A stretch of 64,000 nucleotides of DNA from Augochlora pura (Eukaryota; Arthropoda; Insecta; Hymenoptera; Halictidae): NCBI RefSeq assembly GCF_028453695.1, contig NC_135773.1, positions 15,872,001 to 15,936,000 on the forward strand, read 5' to 3'. A program made the position numbers and the translations under genes. The notes under the pieces are model-generated. The model was not told the DNA's origin, did no database searches, and worked only from the letters and a program-made list of their open reading frames with translations. Shown here piece by piece: positions 1 to 12,459 of the stretch. How positions within the stretch are numbered: the first letter of the stretch is position 1; each line of letters opens with the position of its first letter.

Positions 1-1434
1 TTACCATGTGTAATTACTTGTATTTTATAAATCCAGAGATACTATAAATGCACAAGGATCCACGAAATGCTGATTAATTAGAAAAAGAGGAATTAGAACA
101 TCACGCCCAGTTAGCAATTAGAAGAAAAGTATGATATTTAGAAATATTTATACTATTAAATCGTATTAAATCATCGTCGATAAATAATGTGTCAAGAATC
201 GGCTAAGAAACAGCCTCTTCGGCAGAACCTGTTCTCCGATATCTTAGCGACAGGTATCCTGAAACGGTCTGTTCTTTTGCGAACATTTTCTCGTCAATCG
301 GGAGGCAGACTGATTCCACAGCTGTCCCCCGGAGCGTGTCCCGCTTAACCGAACAGCTCTTTCTCGAGGAATTAATTGCGGCGAAAAGATTAAACGTGTG
401 TCAACGCACGAGAGGAGGTTGAGGACGCTTCGTGCGAGAGAAACGACATTTTTCTCTCCTCTCTGCAAAGAGAAGGAGAGAGAGAGAGAGAGGGAGACAG
501 GAACGCTCGCAGAACGGTGTCGAGGGGAGCTTGGAATCCGTTATTCTTCTTGGACGCTACCGAGAGAGACCACGATGCCGTAATGAAAACATGAATACTT
601 GAAGCCCACCCACCGCCCATAATTATATCTTCGCCCTCCGGTTAGGCTCGAGCCACGGATCCCGGGGTTTCAGCACGGTGGTAACGGGGATGCAGGTGGA
701 GTGAGAGAGAGAGAGAGAGGGAAAGGGAGAGGGAGAGGGAGAAATCGAGGGGGTGGACAGGGGTGCCATTTCTGTCCCCTAAATAATTAATTCCGGCAGC
801 GGCGTCGGCTTAAACGCGCTGGGGAAGAAAACTTCGATGCCGGGAACGTGTCCAGAGATTCTCCTCGAACCACCCCCTTGGAATCGATGGCTGGGCACGT
901 CGTCGGCTGATATCTCGGCAAGTGGAACCTTGTAAAACTCTGCAGACGATAGTGGAAACTTTGTAGAATAAATGCCGACTACTTACGCTTCTTTAGGGTC
1001 TCATGGTACTTCCTTGTAGAATAACAAAATCGCTTGGAACGCTTCGTTGTTTTCGACTGTCGACTTATTTCCAGCCACAGAATCTACGTGACCCAATTTG
1101 TAGCATGAATTATGAAACATTCTCTGTATACACCAATAAAATTGGATTCGCGCGAAGCTCCCGAACGTCTCGAGCAATTGTGCGACGAGTTTTCCGGGAG
1201 GCGGCCACCCCTTGGAAAATAAGATGCGGGATTAATGGGCGTGGCATTAGGGCGTAATTTTATGGGGATTATTTTAAAGGCTTTCTCGGATCCAGTGGCT
1301 CAGCCGCGATTATCTAGACATCATTAATCATGTGGCCCGGTTTAAACTTCGCGGCGCGGTGTACCGAAAACTTTTGAAGAGCCATTTGCCCGATCGCCCC
1401 ATGAGCTCCGTTCTTCACGCTCCCCTTTCGTTCC
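1..1434. other. Gene-free spacer
   Basis: Apart from the GA repeats I see only short chance frames. The part from about 1140 to 1340 is GC-richer and complex, possibly conserved, but carries no coding signature. Confidence 0.5.
471..743. repeat. GA-rich microsatellites (471-497, 701-743)
   Basis: (AG)n and (GGGAGA)n runs with unique sequence between. Short frames in this stretch are products of the repeats. Confidence 0.85.
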
Positions 1435-1559
1435 TGTATTAATGAGAACCGACAACTTCTTTCTCGTTAATGGGAAAGTGTTCAAAAACCATGGCAAAAG
1501 CAATAAAATAATATGTAAACACAGAATGTCGTGCTCCTATAGTAATTTAAATAAATTCT
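1435..1559 (+). repeat. 125-bp direct repeat, copy 1
   Basis: It is colinear with 2332-2454: both carry TATTAAT, GAACCGACA, AATAAAATAAT, AAACACAGAATGTCGTGC, TATAG and AATTTAAATAAAT. It lies just upstream of the TTAA element at 1621. Confidence 0.75.
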
Positions 1560-1620
1560 ATGGAATATGTACCTAAATGAAATGTAAACCTATGAAAGTA
1601 TCATCTTTTAATTAATAACT

Positions 1621-2072
1621 TTAACCCTTTGAGTCTAGGTAGGTTAAAAAATATCCCACATTTTAGCTTTTTATGCATGGTAAGGTATATTTTAACCCAC
1701 CTCGAAAAGTTGAAGTTATTCATAGTCATGCAATTTGATATGTTATTAAATCTATTTCATTCAGTTGGTGAGACTGGGTACCAATAGTAAATGCGTAAAT
1801 AAATGGAAACAGTAATGTTCGCAAATTAAAATACATTAGTAAATTAGTGATTCTTTTCTCAACGATTATTATTAGCGACTAAATTGTTTCACAACTTTAA
1901 AAGACATATTATTTAATGTTTTATACGAATTTTGTTTCTCATTCGCATTTTATGTAATATCTTGCATTAAACAATTGAAATTAACGTTTTTTCCAATTTG
2001 TTTGTATTAAGAAAGATTCTGTGCAATTAAGGCTTTTATTTTTCTTTTAAATTATGTGCCTCAAATGGTTAA
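1621..2072. mobile_element. TTAA MITE, family 'TTTGAG', copy 1
   Basis: The left end TTAACCCTTTGAGTC is mirrored at the right end by the reverse complement of CTCAAATGGTTAA, within TTAA. It shares colinear sequence with 12460-12933 over its length, including CACCTCGAAAAGTTGAAG and GGGTACCAATAGTAAATG, and in part with 30843-31227. TTAA target choice and ends starting CC(C/T) are typical of piggyBac-type elements. It has no transposase, so it would be non-autonomous. Similarity to copy 2 continues some 250 bp past the right TTAA, so the repeated unit may be larger. Confidence 0.65.
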
Positions 2073-2331
2073 CTCAATTACATCTTAACTTATAATTAAT
2101 GTAATTGAATTACTTAGTATCTTTTAGTTGCACCTCCCTTCAATTATAAATTATATTGTAATTTAATTGAATGGCTGGATTACTGGATGAATGAATTACT
2201 ATGTAATTCAATTCAATGGTGATATGAATTACGAATTACAATGTAATTTAATTACTTCATAATTACATTTTCTTGTTTAATTCAATTGTCGTTCTTCGGT
2301 ATATTCACATTACCGAGTTCCGAGTCTCTTA
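2073..2331. repeat. AATTAC/GTAATT-rich tail of the 1621 repeat
   Basis: Repeated AATTACGAATTACAATGTAATT-like words, partly palindromic. It aligns with 12934-13180 after the second element copy. Confidence 0.5.
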
Positions 2332-2454
2332 TATTAATCAGAACCGACAGGTTCTGCCCGATTAATTAGAAAGTATTCAAAACTCATGGTGAAAACAATA
2401 AAATAATACATAAACACAGAATGTCGTGCATCTATAGAAATTTAAATAAATCCT
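2332..2454 (+). repeat. 125-bp direct repeat, copy 2
   Basis: The second copy of 1435-1559. The two copies enclose the TTAA element and its AATTAC-rich tail. The other members of that element family do not show these flanks. Confidence 0.75.
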
Positions 2455-2749
2455 TAACAAATTTATATATCAATAATGACTTCTATTTATATTAAAAGGG
2501 TTCGTTGCACAGTCGATAGTGTAAATATAGTGCATGCTGTAGACAAATATACTACAGTGATAAATATAAATATCTGAAAACTACAGAAACGTTTTTAATA
2601 AATTGTTTTTGATCCTGGACACGGCCCTGAAACATGGATGGCAAAAATATGAAGTCGAATCAATAAACGAAAGAAACGAAGCTACAAACGCGTCGTTCAA
2701 TCGATGTAGATGCGTGAATTAAACTAATGTTCTATTTTATCATATATAA

Positions 2750-2960
2750 CGAGTTCACGTTCTATGATACGTCTCTTGTATTTCGTTAATTATCGGGCGA
2801 TTAATTAAATCCGCTAAATCACAAAGTCCGGCGATATTTCATTAAAACAGTAAGAGATAATTTATGCCAGCAGCATCGCACGGGCAATAACTTTCCGCAG
2901 GTACGTTATTAATTTCGACTTTAATTATTCCAGCGATTGTCCGTGTAATAATTACAGGAA
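2750..2960. promoter_or_regulatory. Homeodomain-core-rich stretch
   Basis: TAATTA/ATTAAT cores occur repeatedly (near 2788, 2800, 2908, 2920, 2948), mixed with GC-richer words, unlike the plain AT spacer around it. It could be a conserved element, but the sequence alone does not show this. Confidence 0.2.
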
Positions 2961-5900
2961 CGACGGCTAAATAGTTAAACAGACTCTTTCATTCCGTCCG
3001 TTGTATACCGGAGCTGAAAGTGCATTTAAATAGTCCAAGGAGAAAGAGAAGTATTGGGTCTTCTTTCTAATTAAAGTGGTAGGATAAAAGGTTAATACCG
3101 GCCGGGGAGTAAAATGAAAGGCGCCGTTGGATAGAAGGGGTGAGTCGGTGCACGCCCCTTTCCTTCTTTTCACCAATCCAACGGCGAAGGCTTGTCTGGC
3201 ATGCATAATTACACGACAAAAAAGGAAACGAGTCCGCGGCACGCTCGACAGATGCTGCAAAGGGTTGCCGAGCCGGGGATCGACGCAGTCGGAAGGGTTA
3301 AATAAATCGCGGCGCTTTGATTGGTCGGCCGGGGAAGGCTGGACGGAAGGGTACGAGGAAAGGGTTCGCGTTGAATCGATGACGCTTATCGGCGCCATCT
3401 TTCAATCGATCCGGCTGCATGGTTACCGCGGCTATTCTTGCAACAACGCTTATTCCCGACATTTCTCATTCCATTCCGCTGCGTTAATTAATCGATCGTC
3501 CCCAGAGACATTTTATTATTCTGCGAGCCAATCCTTCGCCGTTGTAATATTCATGTATAGAATCGATGCGTTCCTCTTCAATTGCATCTTACAATATTTT
3601 AAAGATTGGATAATCTGCAGATATGTTTACAATGGTCTTACGTATTTACTGTTCTGTGATTCGGTAGTTTTGCGTTCGCAATGTAACCCGCAATCTAATT
3701 GTCAATCTTTAAAATCCTGTGAAAGAAACGATGAGATAAAAAATCGAAGTAAAATAAAAATTGCCTTTGTTTTAAGAACTTTACTAAATAATTAATATAG
3801 ATACAAGTGTAAAGATCAAGAGATAATGTAGAATAAAAATTGTCTGCATAATTTAGCAGAAAAAATGGTATCTTGCTTCAATACCTTCACTAAACTGTGA
3901 ACAATACAAATAATACAAATTCTTTCTTTTTTTAACGAGATTTCTAAACAACAATTAATATCAACATTTACCGCGTAAAATCTATAATCCTCAAAACCAG
4001 TCAGAAATGGATTTGACAGACCTTTTTCTCGCAAAGTCTGCTCGGATCCCAGTATCCTCATGATTCGAGAATAAAGATTCGATCCTAACTCCGACTATCC
4101 CGTCTTCTGCTCCAAATCCCATTTTGCACGCGTCTTAATCCGCGGAACCCTCGCTTCCGTTTGAAGAAAAAAAAAAGGCGCAGCGATAATAAAGGACCCT
4201 CGAGAAGATCCAGAACGAAGGAAACGAATACATTGCACACGCGTTGCATAAATATTATTAAGTTTGATCGCCGGAGCGTGCCGGCATCTGGCCGATCCGA
4301 TGATTTTTTTCGGGATCTTCTCCGTCGGATCGAAATTTGACCGTACGGGGGTTGGGTCTTTGTATCGCGGTTTTTTTTCGGCCTCGCTGCCGTCCGAACG
4401 CGTGCCGCAAATAGATCCCAATGTCGGAGAACAATCGACAACTCCGGGAAGTGGAACGCTTGATTCTCTGACTTGGCCGGCTCTTGAAAGCACTTTTTTC
4501 TTCATTTCTGTCTCTTTTTCTCTAGCAGAGAGTCGGCCGTCTTCGGAATTGACGATCAAAATCTTACTGGAAACTATTCGAGGCTTTGGATCGACGATGC
4601 TAAAGATGCGAGAAATAAATCTGTCTTTTCGATTAAATAATAAATAATACTACGGTAATATCGTGATACATTGACTTGTGCAGATTTATGAGCTTATAGC
4701 ATGAAGTGGTCTGCTCAGAACTAATTACATTATACTTTCAAAAGATTCATCGACTTCATTAAATCAATTCTTTTAATTAACATTATTATAAATTTCACGA
4801 CTGAGTTAATAATGAAATCGTTTTTGATATATAGATATTTCCTTTTTTTAATCGTATTAATAACCCTGAAAATAATATATCCATAATCTTAAGTTACTTT
4901 ATCTTTTTATTTTACAATGTATCGATTCATACGCATATATCATAGTTAAATGTTTTTCGATTACATTCTATTAAATGTAAGGTAGAGAAAAATGTCGATG
5001 GTTTCGTAATAATTTTAATAAATTAACAAGAATGTCAATACTTAATACTTTTTCAACAAAAATTTTCTTTTCAGTTTACTATACCCTGGTCATTCTAGTC
5101 AAAAATATATAAAATCTACAATCACAATATATCAAATTCGCAGTATAATCATTACAATCATTTATCAATTTGAAATATATTCAACGCTAAACGTACGAGC
5201 AATAAAATTGTGTACATGCATTGCTTTATAAAACCTGCAACATCCAATCTATGTGGATTCATACAGTTTTCATTATAACAGTCGCTTTCATAATGTAATA
5301 CATTCACTTAATTTTCATAGAAATGAATTTATAATATTTCCGACTGCAAAATGAAAAACGTTTTACGAGTATCGTCTTCTACGATCTTGGCAAAACAATA
5401 AGAAAATAGTCGGTGGCAGTGCGACGTGGAATGACCATAATGACAGCAAATAAAGGTGAAAGGAAGGATGTTTAACGACTTAGAAGATTGCGAGAGCGTG
5501 CAGCAGCCTGCAGCAGCCCGTTGTTTAGCTCAGCTTGCACCGCACGCGAGCTCCGATACAAAGTCGTTAATATTTGTTTCTCGATTCGCACCCAAGCAGG
5601 TGTCGAGCACAAGGGCCGCATTGTGCCGGATTTAGAATCGCCCACGCGCTCCGAATCTACGATCTAAAAACGCTTCGTGCTTCCGCATCCTGCCCACGGC
5701 TTGGCATAATTTTGCGTAATACCTCTATACGCGCGGACCTTTTCATGGATCCTCGCGTTCCCGACTAGTGACGACTGTATCTGCTGAATTGACAGCTGAC
5801 GTCTTTTCACGTCCTACGATCGACCCGGTCCGGAACAATGCTGCAACAATTTCATTGTGATTTACATCGGACCTGGCAGCTTTCTCGAAATCAGGGAATA

Positions 5901-6140
5901 TAAATACATTTTTGTAGGCAGGAAATTCACAGTCTCTGGGAGAAGAAACGACGGTTTTTAGAGAATTTAAAATGTGGAAAATATAGAATGTAAAATGGCG
6001 AGACCGAGGAAATGCATTTCACTTAGCTTTCGTAGAAGACCAATGTATATTTACTGTGAAACAAATACAGTTTTGCTGAGGACGGAGGCGTAACTTTTTC
6101 GCTGAATGATTTTAGCTAAACGATGAATTTTTAACTAAAT
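2961..6140. other. Gene-free spacer
   Basis: GC-richer blocks at 2990-3400 and 4085-4560 produce overlapping frames on both strands, none with a domain or splice support. 4640-5400 is plain AT-rich sequence. Confidence 0.5.
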
Positions 6141-6236
6141 TCGTCTAATGTTTTTAATCAAATTGTATTCGTCATAATATTTCGAATCAAATTGTATTCG
6201 TCTAATATTTCGAATCAAATTTTATCCATCTAATAT
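6141..6236. repeat. Degenerate tandem repeat, unit about 29 bp
   Basis: Three and a half copies of a unit like TCGTCTAATATTTCGAATCA followed by AATTGTAT. Confidence 0.6.
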
Positions 6237-6821
6237 TTATATTAATTTTTATTCGAATAAATGTTTCGAATGAAAGTCGATATAAATATTAAATAAATAA
6301 AATTTGATTCTGTTCTAAATAAAATCCTCGAATAAGATGTAATTCGAATAATACATCAAACAAATTCCACGAACAGTGTCTTATTCGTTATTCAAAGAAA
6401 ATATGTCGTACTCCGATTTCAAGTTCCAGATAACACTTCGTGAAACGTGTGGACGCTTAGTTATCCGGACACCGGAGATTCGATGGCACGGAGGTAGCGG
6501 TACGGAACGCGTGTCCTCTCGATCGAGAACGAAAGAACAATAGCTTGGTAAGAGGGTGGTATGGGCGTAGCTGAAACGGAGGATCGTCTAAGCAAGTATA
6601 CTACACGGAGGCAGCCCTCCCTCGGCGTTTCGGGTTCGAGCGACTCATCCTCCGCTCTCTGAAGTCTCGAGCATGTTCCGCACGCGTTCCGCGCACATGC
6701 GAGGGATCCACGCGACCGGCAGCAACAGGCTGCCGTGTCTGTTCCCTCCTCCGGGCCGAGACCTCGTGCCGATGGATCATTTTATTGCGTTCCTGCTCTC
6801 GGAGCCGGAAAGCCGACCCGC

Positions 6822-7009
6822 TTGCTTTCTCTTTCTCTCTTCCTTTCTCAGTCTTTTACTCTTTCTCTCTTCCTTTCTCAGTCTTTTACTCTCTCTCTCT
6901 CTCTTCCTTTCTCAGCCTCTTTCTCGCTCGCTGGCCTTTCTCTTTCTCTCTCTCTCTTTCTCTTATACACTCTTTCTCTTTGCCTCTGCTTCTAGTTCTC
7001 TCTTTCGAC
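6822..7009. repeat. CT-rich low-complexity tract with exact 30-bp duplication
   Basis: The tract includes two identical adjacent 30-bp units at 6831-6860 and 6861-6890. All the Ser/Leu-rich or Arg/Glu-rich frames here come from the repeat. Confidence 0.9.
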
Positions 7010-7635
7010 ACTGACGAAACTCGCGCGGACACCAAAGAGGACACCGAAGAGGACACTCGTCTCGGCTGGCGACAGGAGACGAGATCAAACGGACCCGGCC
7101 ACTCGCGGAAACGCGAGTCGAGTGGCCGTATGGCCACGTATGGATCTCGTCAACCCTCGCTTTGCTTGGGATTCGAGAACCCAGGGTTCGAGAGGTACGA
7201 ACACTTTTCTTGGCCTGATTCCAGGATCTCTGTTTCCGGCGTAGTCGAGGACCACTTTTAGGACCGCGTTCGATGAGCTTCAGCGATTTCGAGTGATAAG
7301 GATTGTTTTATCACTGCGAATGCTTTGACTATTGAAAGCGACCAGAGTATGTTTGTTCCGAACTAAAATGTACGAGCGATCAGACTTCTTCAAATTTACA
7401 CGATTTTTATTATAATATAAAGAGTATCCATTCCTTGGTGTTACTTTTAAATTCCGCATCATTTAAATTTGTTGTACTACATTACCGTATATTATTTCAT
7501 ATTTGTCAAGTAGAAGCATTGCAGTGAATAAAAGTGGAGATATATTCAACTCAACTACGCCTGTTTATTAGTCAAAATTATCACAAATTTGGTCAAAGTT
7601 CTATAGAAATTGGAAGAAAATTCCATAGCGAATAA

Positions 7636-7883
7636 TTAACCCTTTGTACTTGAAGCCATTTTATCGGCAAATCTGAAATAAAATTTTTGGCTCATAGTAT
7701 GTCCGTTCTAAGTAAAGAAACGCACTTTTATGCATCCGAAATTGCTTACTGTGTTTCATACATATAGTTCCACTAGTTAACAATTTCTTAAATCTAAATA
7801 TTGTTGTTATAAAAATTATCTTTGTATGGGATAGAACAATTTCAGCGGTGCCTCAGAATTACCGCTCGATTGCAAAGGGGTAA
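7636..7883. mobile_element. TTAA MITE, family 'TTTGTAC', copy 1
   Basis: The ends are TTAACCCTTTGTAC and GCAAAGGGGTAA, an inverted pair with a decayed right TTAA. The interior matches 57345-57575: CATAGTATGTCCGTTC against CATAATATATCCATTC, and a shared ATAAAAATTATCTT followed by AGAACAATTT. It is non-coding. Confidence 0.6.
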
Positions 7884-8197
7884 AATTTTGAAGAAAGTGG
7901 TTCACCTGCAGATAAAGTTAGTAAACAACATTGTCGTAGTGTTTTCTACAGGACGAAGCAAAATTGCGTAAATTTGATACATTTATTTCAAAATTGATGA
8001 ACAAAACACAGTAGTATTGGCAGCACAAGAAGATTTTAAAAGTAATTGGGTAAAAGCAGATTTATAGGCTCCCTATTGGTGAAGTGTTAACATCATTGAA
8101 AGAAGCTATGCTTTCTTATTCAATTTGAGGAACATTTTTATTTCGCATAAAGATCCACAGTCCAGTGTACTCTTTCTGTTTTTTCTTTCACAAAAAA

Positions 8198-8475
8198 CAT
8201 GAACATATTCATTCTGTATCCTGTCGAACCGTAATGTTAGTTTCTATTCAAACTACATTTTTCGTATCTTGTTTAACTATAGCGCTATTTTCCATGCAAA
8301 CTATATGACTCCTATTAATTAAAGACACAGATTTATTTATTCTGTACCTCGATCGACTGTAACGCTGGTCCACACAAAACCACTGTCGTCCTTTCTGGAC
8401 TAAAGACTAATTTATTCTGTGTTTCGATGGACCGTACACCGACGCTAGTACATACGCAAATTGTTCTACTCCTAC
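8198..8475. repeat. Degenerate long-unit tandem repeat
   Basis: Three or four copies of a diverged unit, roughly 65-90 bp, sharing words such as TTTATTCTGT, CCTCGATCGACTGTAACGCT / TTTCGATGGACCGTA and ACTCCTA. Confidence 0.4.
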
Positions 8476-8798
8476 AAAGAAGATCGTCACAGTAGGAATG
8501 TACCTTGCACCAATAAACGCAACAGTGACTCTGATTTGTCGAGCAGACAGAAGTTTGTGTCCAATGCTCGAATCGTCAGCAACGCGGTAAAGAGCTCGGC
8601 GAGGTGCGCTGATTTTCTAGTCGTTTTTCCCAAGAAAAGGAATCGTCGCCCGAGGAACAAAGAGCGCGGGCGAAGGGAAACTGTTCGAAGCATTATCAAA
8701 CTTGTGCTCGAGCAATTTCTTTCAGGTCCGGCCCGCTCTCGGTGGACAACAAAGCGCAAGGTAGATCGAAGAACGCTGAGAAGAAAGAGAAAAAGGGC

Positions 8799-9006
8799 GA
8801 GAGAGAGAGAGAGAGAGAGAAGACGAGGTCTCCAACGTGTACAACAACGCAGAAGTTACTTTTATTTATATACGAAAGAAGTATGACCGGTCAACTCTCG
8901 CCCCCATCTTTTCCTTCCACTTGGTACCTTCGCCCTTACAGTTTTCTCGCATGGGCACACCTCAAGAGGCTCCGAGCCTCTCTTTTTCTCTCTCTCTCTC
9001 TTTCTC
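8799..9006. repeat. (GA)n at 8799-8822 and (CT)n at 8978-9006
   Basis: A GA run and a CT run about 155 bp apart could pair as an inverted repeat in a transcript. The same arrangement recurs at 52750-52960. Confidence 0.8.
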
Positions 9007-9197
9007 TGCCTTCGCAGAGAGCCACTCTTGCAGCTGCACAATCGTCGCCCACGGTGCAAGGTTCATTTAACTTCGCAAATACACAACTCTTTAACATTAT
9101 GTCAAGCTAAACGTCCCCTTGCCAAGCTGCTAATGGACACTGACAAATGGTAGCCCCGTAGCAACCCCGTTCCCCCCTCATCGACCCATTCTTCGTC

Positions 9198-9306
9198 GCC
9201 ATCTTGGCGTGATCTACGAGATGCTGGAACAAACCGTACACAATCCGTATTCTTACTGCTAAACTCGTACCGGAAATAATAAACAACCTACGACTATTTT
9301 TATACG
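9198..9306 (+). repeat. Local direct repeat, copy 1
   Basis: This unit is colinear with 10157-10265: both read GCCAT followed by CGTGAT, then CTGGAACAA, TCGTACCG, AATAATAAAC and ATTTTTATACG. A third, degraded copy is at 10381-10461. Homology seems to continue in part to about 9370. Confidence 0.75.
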
Positions 9307-9381
9307 CTATGTTCGAGGTGGTAGGCATTTTTTTTCATTCGAAGACGATTGCAATAAGAGATAAGTCATTGACTTTTGTTT

Positions 9382-10126
9382 TTAACCTTTGCACGACGAT
9401 GACCGGATCCGCGGTGATTTTTATAATAATAAAAATATGTTTGTTCATTAATGTATGTTTAACCCTTCGTTATATAATACAAAATAATAGCGAGTAAAGG
9501 AGTAAGAATGTACTACAATGACTAGACCGTGGATCTTTATGCGATTTAAAAATGTTCCAAGACGATTGTAGCAATCGGAAATTAAATAAAAATAAATTTT
9601 TCTTTTAATAACTTTGATAAGTTGAAAACGCTGTATCAATATTATTGAATTTTTCCTATGTCTTTATAATCTTATGTTTTAGCTACACCTTTTTGCCATA
9701 AGTGCATAAAATCCGAAATCTCATAATGACAATTATAAGAATAATAATGTGACAGTAATGACAGTGTGATAAGAATTAAGGAAATTACGTACCACAACGG
9801 TAGTAAAGCGACTGAATCAGGTTAAATAAATCGTTAGAAATAAAGTCGAGAAAATGGTAATAACAATCGGCATTGATGACTTAGACTGTTTAGACTTTAT
9901 TTCTTAATATGAATAGTGAAAGTAAGTAATTTTTGATTCTGTAGCATTTCTCATTATGACAATATTAGTAATAACCAAGAAATAAATATATCTAAATGAA
10001 ATAACACTCTTCCGTATACGCGTTTCAGAAAAACGTTGAATACATGTATGTATATATATATATATGATAGTATGGGTCATACGCGACCCGACCACCGGTC
10101 ATCGTGGTCTGTCGTGCAAGGGTTAA
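9382..10126. mobile_element. TTAA element with GCACGAC termini (745 bp)
   Basis: The left end TTAACCTTTGCACGAC is followed by GATGACCGG. The reverse complement of the right end gives TTAACCCTTGCACGAC, then GATGACCGG after an 8-base insertion. The interior is AT-rich and non-coding, with a TA microsatellite near 10046-10063. The element sits between two copies of a duplicated 109-bp unit (9198-9306 and 10157-10265). Confidence 0.6.
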
Positions 10127-10156
10127 ATAAATCCTTCTTACGGTTGCAATATAGTA

Positions 10157-10265
10157 GCCATTTTCCCGTGATATACGAGCTTCTGGAACAACCCGTGCAG
10201 AATACGTATTTTTACTGCAAAATTCGTACCGGGAATAATAAACGACCAACGATTATTTTTATACG
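10157..10265 (+). repeat. Local direct repeat, copy 2
   Basis: The second copy of the 109-bp unit at 9198-9306, with scattered substitutions and little length change. The two copies flank the 745-bp TTAA element. Confidence 0.75.
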
Positions 10266-10380
10266 TCACGTTCATTCGTTTTTTCGGGCATGGAATAAAT
10301 TTCTTTTTCATTCAGAAACGATTATAACTACAGATAAAATATTCGTTCTTATGACTACGATGTATAATAATCATTATTTC

Positions 10381-10461
10381 GTGATCTACGAATGTCTGGA
10401 ACAAAGCAAACATTCATAGTTAGCAAGAATAATCCACTTATGATTATTTTAATATAAAAAT
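10381..10461 (+). repeat. Local direct repeat, copy 3 (degraded)
   Basis: It begins GTGATCTACGAATGTCTGGA, like the start of copies 1 and 2, and ends in the similar GATTATTTTAATATAAAAAT. The middle is shortened. Confidence 0.5.
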
Positions 10462-10660
10462 ACAGCTAAACAGTGAGGTGTTTACTATATTTACTACCTT
10501 CAACCTTTGTTCGATTTCGTAGAACAATTTCATCACAATACTTTTTACTTTTCTTCCGTTCACAATTTTGAGACGATTTCCGATCGTTTATTCCACTTTA
10601 TGTGCCCACATATACATATTTTATATAGATTTTAAAGTACATTTAGACTATTCAACAAAA

Positions 10661-10990
10661 CTATAGTATAGGAAAAGTTTGTATAAAAATTGACCAACTT
10701 TAACTGATGGTAACCGAGCGGAAAAGTGTCGCAGCAGAATTTCTTTTTTTCTTTAAATTAAGGGCAAAGTTGCAAATGTTTGCAATTTTCGGCAATTCTC
10801 AATACGACAAACACATGTAAAGAGTCAGAGTGGCAAAGATGCATCTAACTTAAAATCCAAAAATAGTATTACAAAGTAGAGATTTGAAGCTTAAATTTAA
10901 AGAAGAAATCATCATCCTACGACAATTCTTCGCGGAGTTATCGTCAGTGAAAGTTTAGCCAATTTTGCTCTAAATGTTTTCTATGCTATT
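10661..10990. mobile_element. Foldback inverted-repeat element, copy 1 (330 bp)
   Basis: The left arm 10661-10735 (AAAAATTGACCAACTTTAAC, then GATGGTAACCGAGCGG) is the imperfect reverse complement of the right arm 10911-10990 (CGCGGAGTTATCGTCAGTGA, then AAGTTTAGCCAATTTT). The spacer is about 175 bp. The arms also match the arms of 62150-63276, so this is a dispersed family. No ORF. Confidence 0.6.
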
Positions 10991-12167
10991 ATTTTTTGAG
11001 CAGTATATTTAAAACGGTATTTCTCACGTTAGAGTCACAAACTTTCTACAAGTATCAGCGTCGAAAAATGATACAATTTCTGGAATAGCCTAACGCGATT
11101 TACCCGAAACGACACACCTAAATTGCAATAAATCTAGTACCTGTTCGAGGTCGATCGAATCAGCCGAGACACCCAGTATGCAACACGATTTTCCATCTTA
11201 ACAAGCACTCAAACAATAATTCTTCCAGCGATCACGGTCACGATCCCGATCGAATATTCCCTAGCCGAGTTGATACATTGCAGGAGGCTCACTACCGACA
11301 GCGATAAATCTGCGGGTTGGCAGCGTAAGGACTGGGAACTCGCCAGGGACCCGCGAATTCGCTACAAACTCGGGGACTGCAGCTTTTCGAGAGTCGAAAT
11401 CAGCGAGAAATGAAATCGAGCGTGCGGGTTTCGGGTTCGCATTCTTCCTCTTTAGCCACCGAGAGGTAACGGAGAGGAAGATGGACAGACAAAAGGAGGA
11501 AGAGAAGAAAGCAAGGGTGGACCACACACAAGTGAAACGGTACCGCCGCCGGTTAGGGTATCGATCACCGAGCCTGGTCGCCATCGATTAAGTTGTTGAA
11601 ACGCGCGGCGAAACAATTGCACCTTGTCGGTGGACCCTGGCCGGCACTAAATTCGAGGGACCTTCTTCGAGACGTATTATTAATTCCGGTGGATGCAGGG
11701 CCGTGGCGAACGGCGAGCGGGGGACGGGGTGCACAGCGCAACGAGAGACACACCTGTCTTATGGTAATGGTGCATAAATCCAACGGAACCGCACCGGCGA
11801 GCCCACTATGAACCCTAATTTATAGCGCCGTAGGCGTGCGCTGACCGGAATGGAAACAAGTATACGGTGTCCACCGTGTCCATTGCCGTGGATTCACCAA
11901 GTGCTATCCAGAGCGTCCGGGAAACGAGGCGACGATGAACTGCTCTGTAGGTACAGGTGCTAGCTGACACAATGGCTTTGACACTCGAACGAGTCGTCGA
12001 TTCGACGCTTATCTACGGTTATCGATGTAGACGCTCGAAGCGTGGAGAATCGACAAGCTGCTAGATTCTTTGAAATCTATCTTTCCTTCTTTCTATCAGT
12101 AGTTAAGCTGCCAGTGGCAAAGCAGAATTATGTTAATGTTAGTTAATTGGGCTATTAATTATTTAGA
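10991..12167. other. Gene-free spacer with GC-rich island
   Basis: The island 11230-12060 has frames on both strands, with no start, domain or splice evidence that stands out. No repeats recognised. Confidence 0.45.
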
Positions 12168-12386
12168 TACTACATTATACTACTACAATACTAATATAAT
12201 GCTAATATAATGCTAATATAATACTAATATGATATTACTATAATGTTACTATAATACTGATATCATATTACTATAATGCTACTACAATATTGCTAGCATA
12301 CTACTAGAATACTATAATACTGTAATGTTACTACAATACTAATATAATATTACTATAATGCTACGATAGTACTACAATAATATTAT
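12168..12386. repeat. Degenerate TAATACTA/ATAATGCTA tandem array
   Basis: Runs of 9-15 bp units built from ACTATAATGCTAC and ACTAATATAATGC, about 220 bp in all. It ends some 75 bp before the MITE at 12460. Confidence 0.7.
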
Positions 12387-12459
12387 TCATGTATTGTATG
12401 TTGTGCGTATTTTCTTTTGTATCATCACCTATCAAATTATTATTTTGGAATTCATAACT

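Larger units (their letters stand above)
6237..9197. other. Gene-free spacer between repeats
   Basis: A GC-rich block (6420-6820, continuing 7000-7260) flanks the CT tract. 7884-8197 holds nothing recognised. Frames around 8461-9110 derive largely from GA/CT runs. Confidence 0.45.

Noticed and set aside
3127..3795. 222-codon + strand frame
   Set aside because: It begins without an ATG, crosses from GC-rich to AT-rich sequence with no change in reading constraint, and shows no motif.
7150..7200. tRNA B-box-like GGTTCGAG words
   Set aside because: No matching A box at the right distance and no cloverleaf could be drawn. The same holds for GGTTCGAGCG near 6630.
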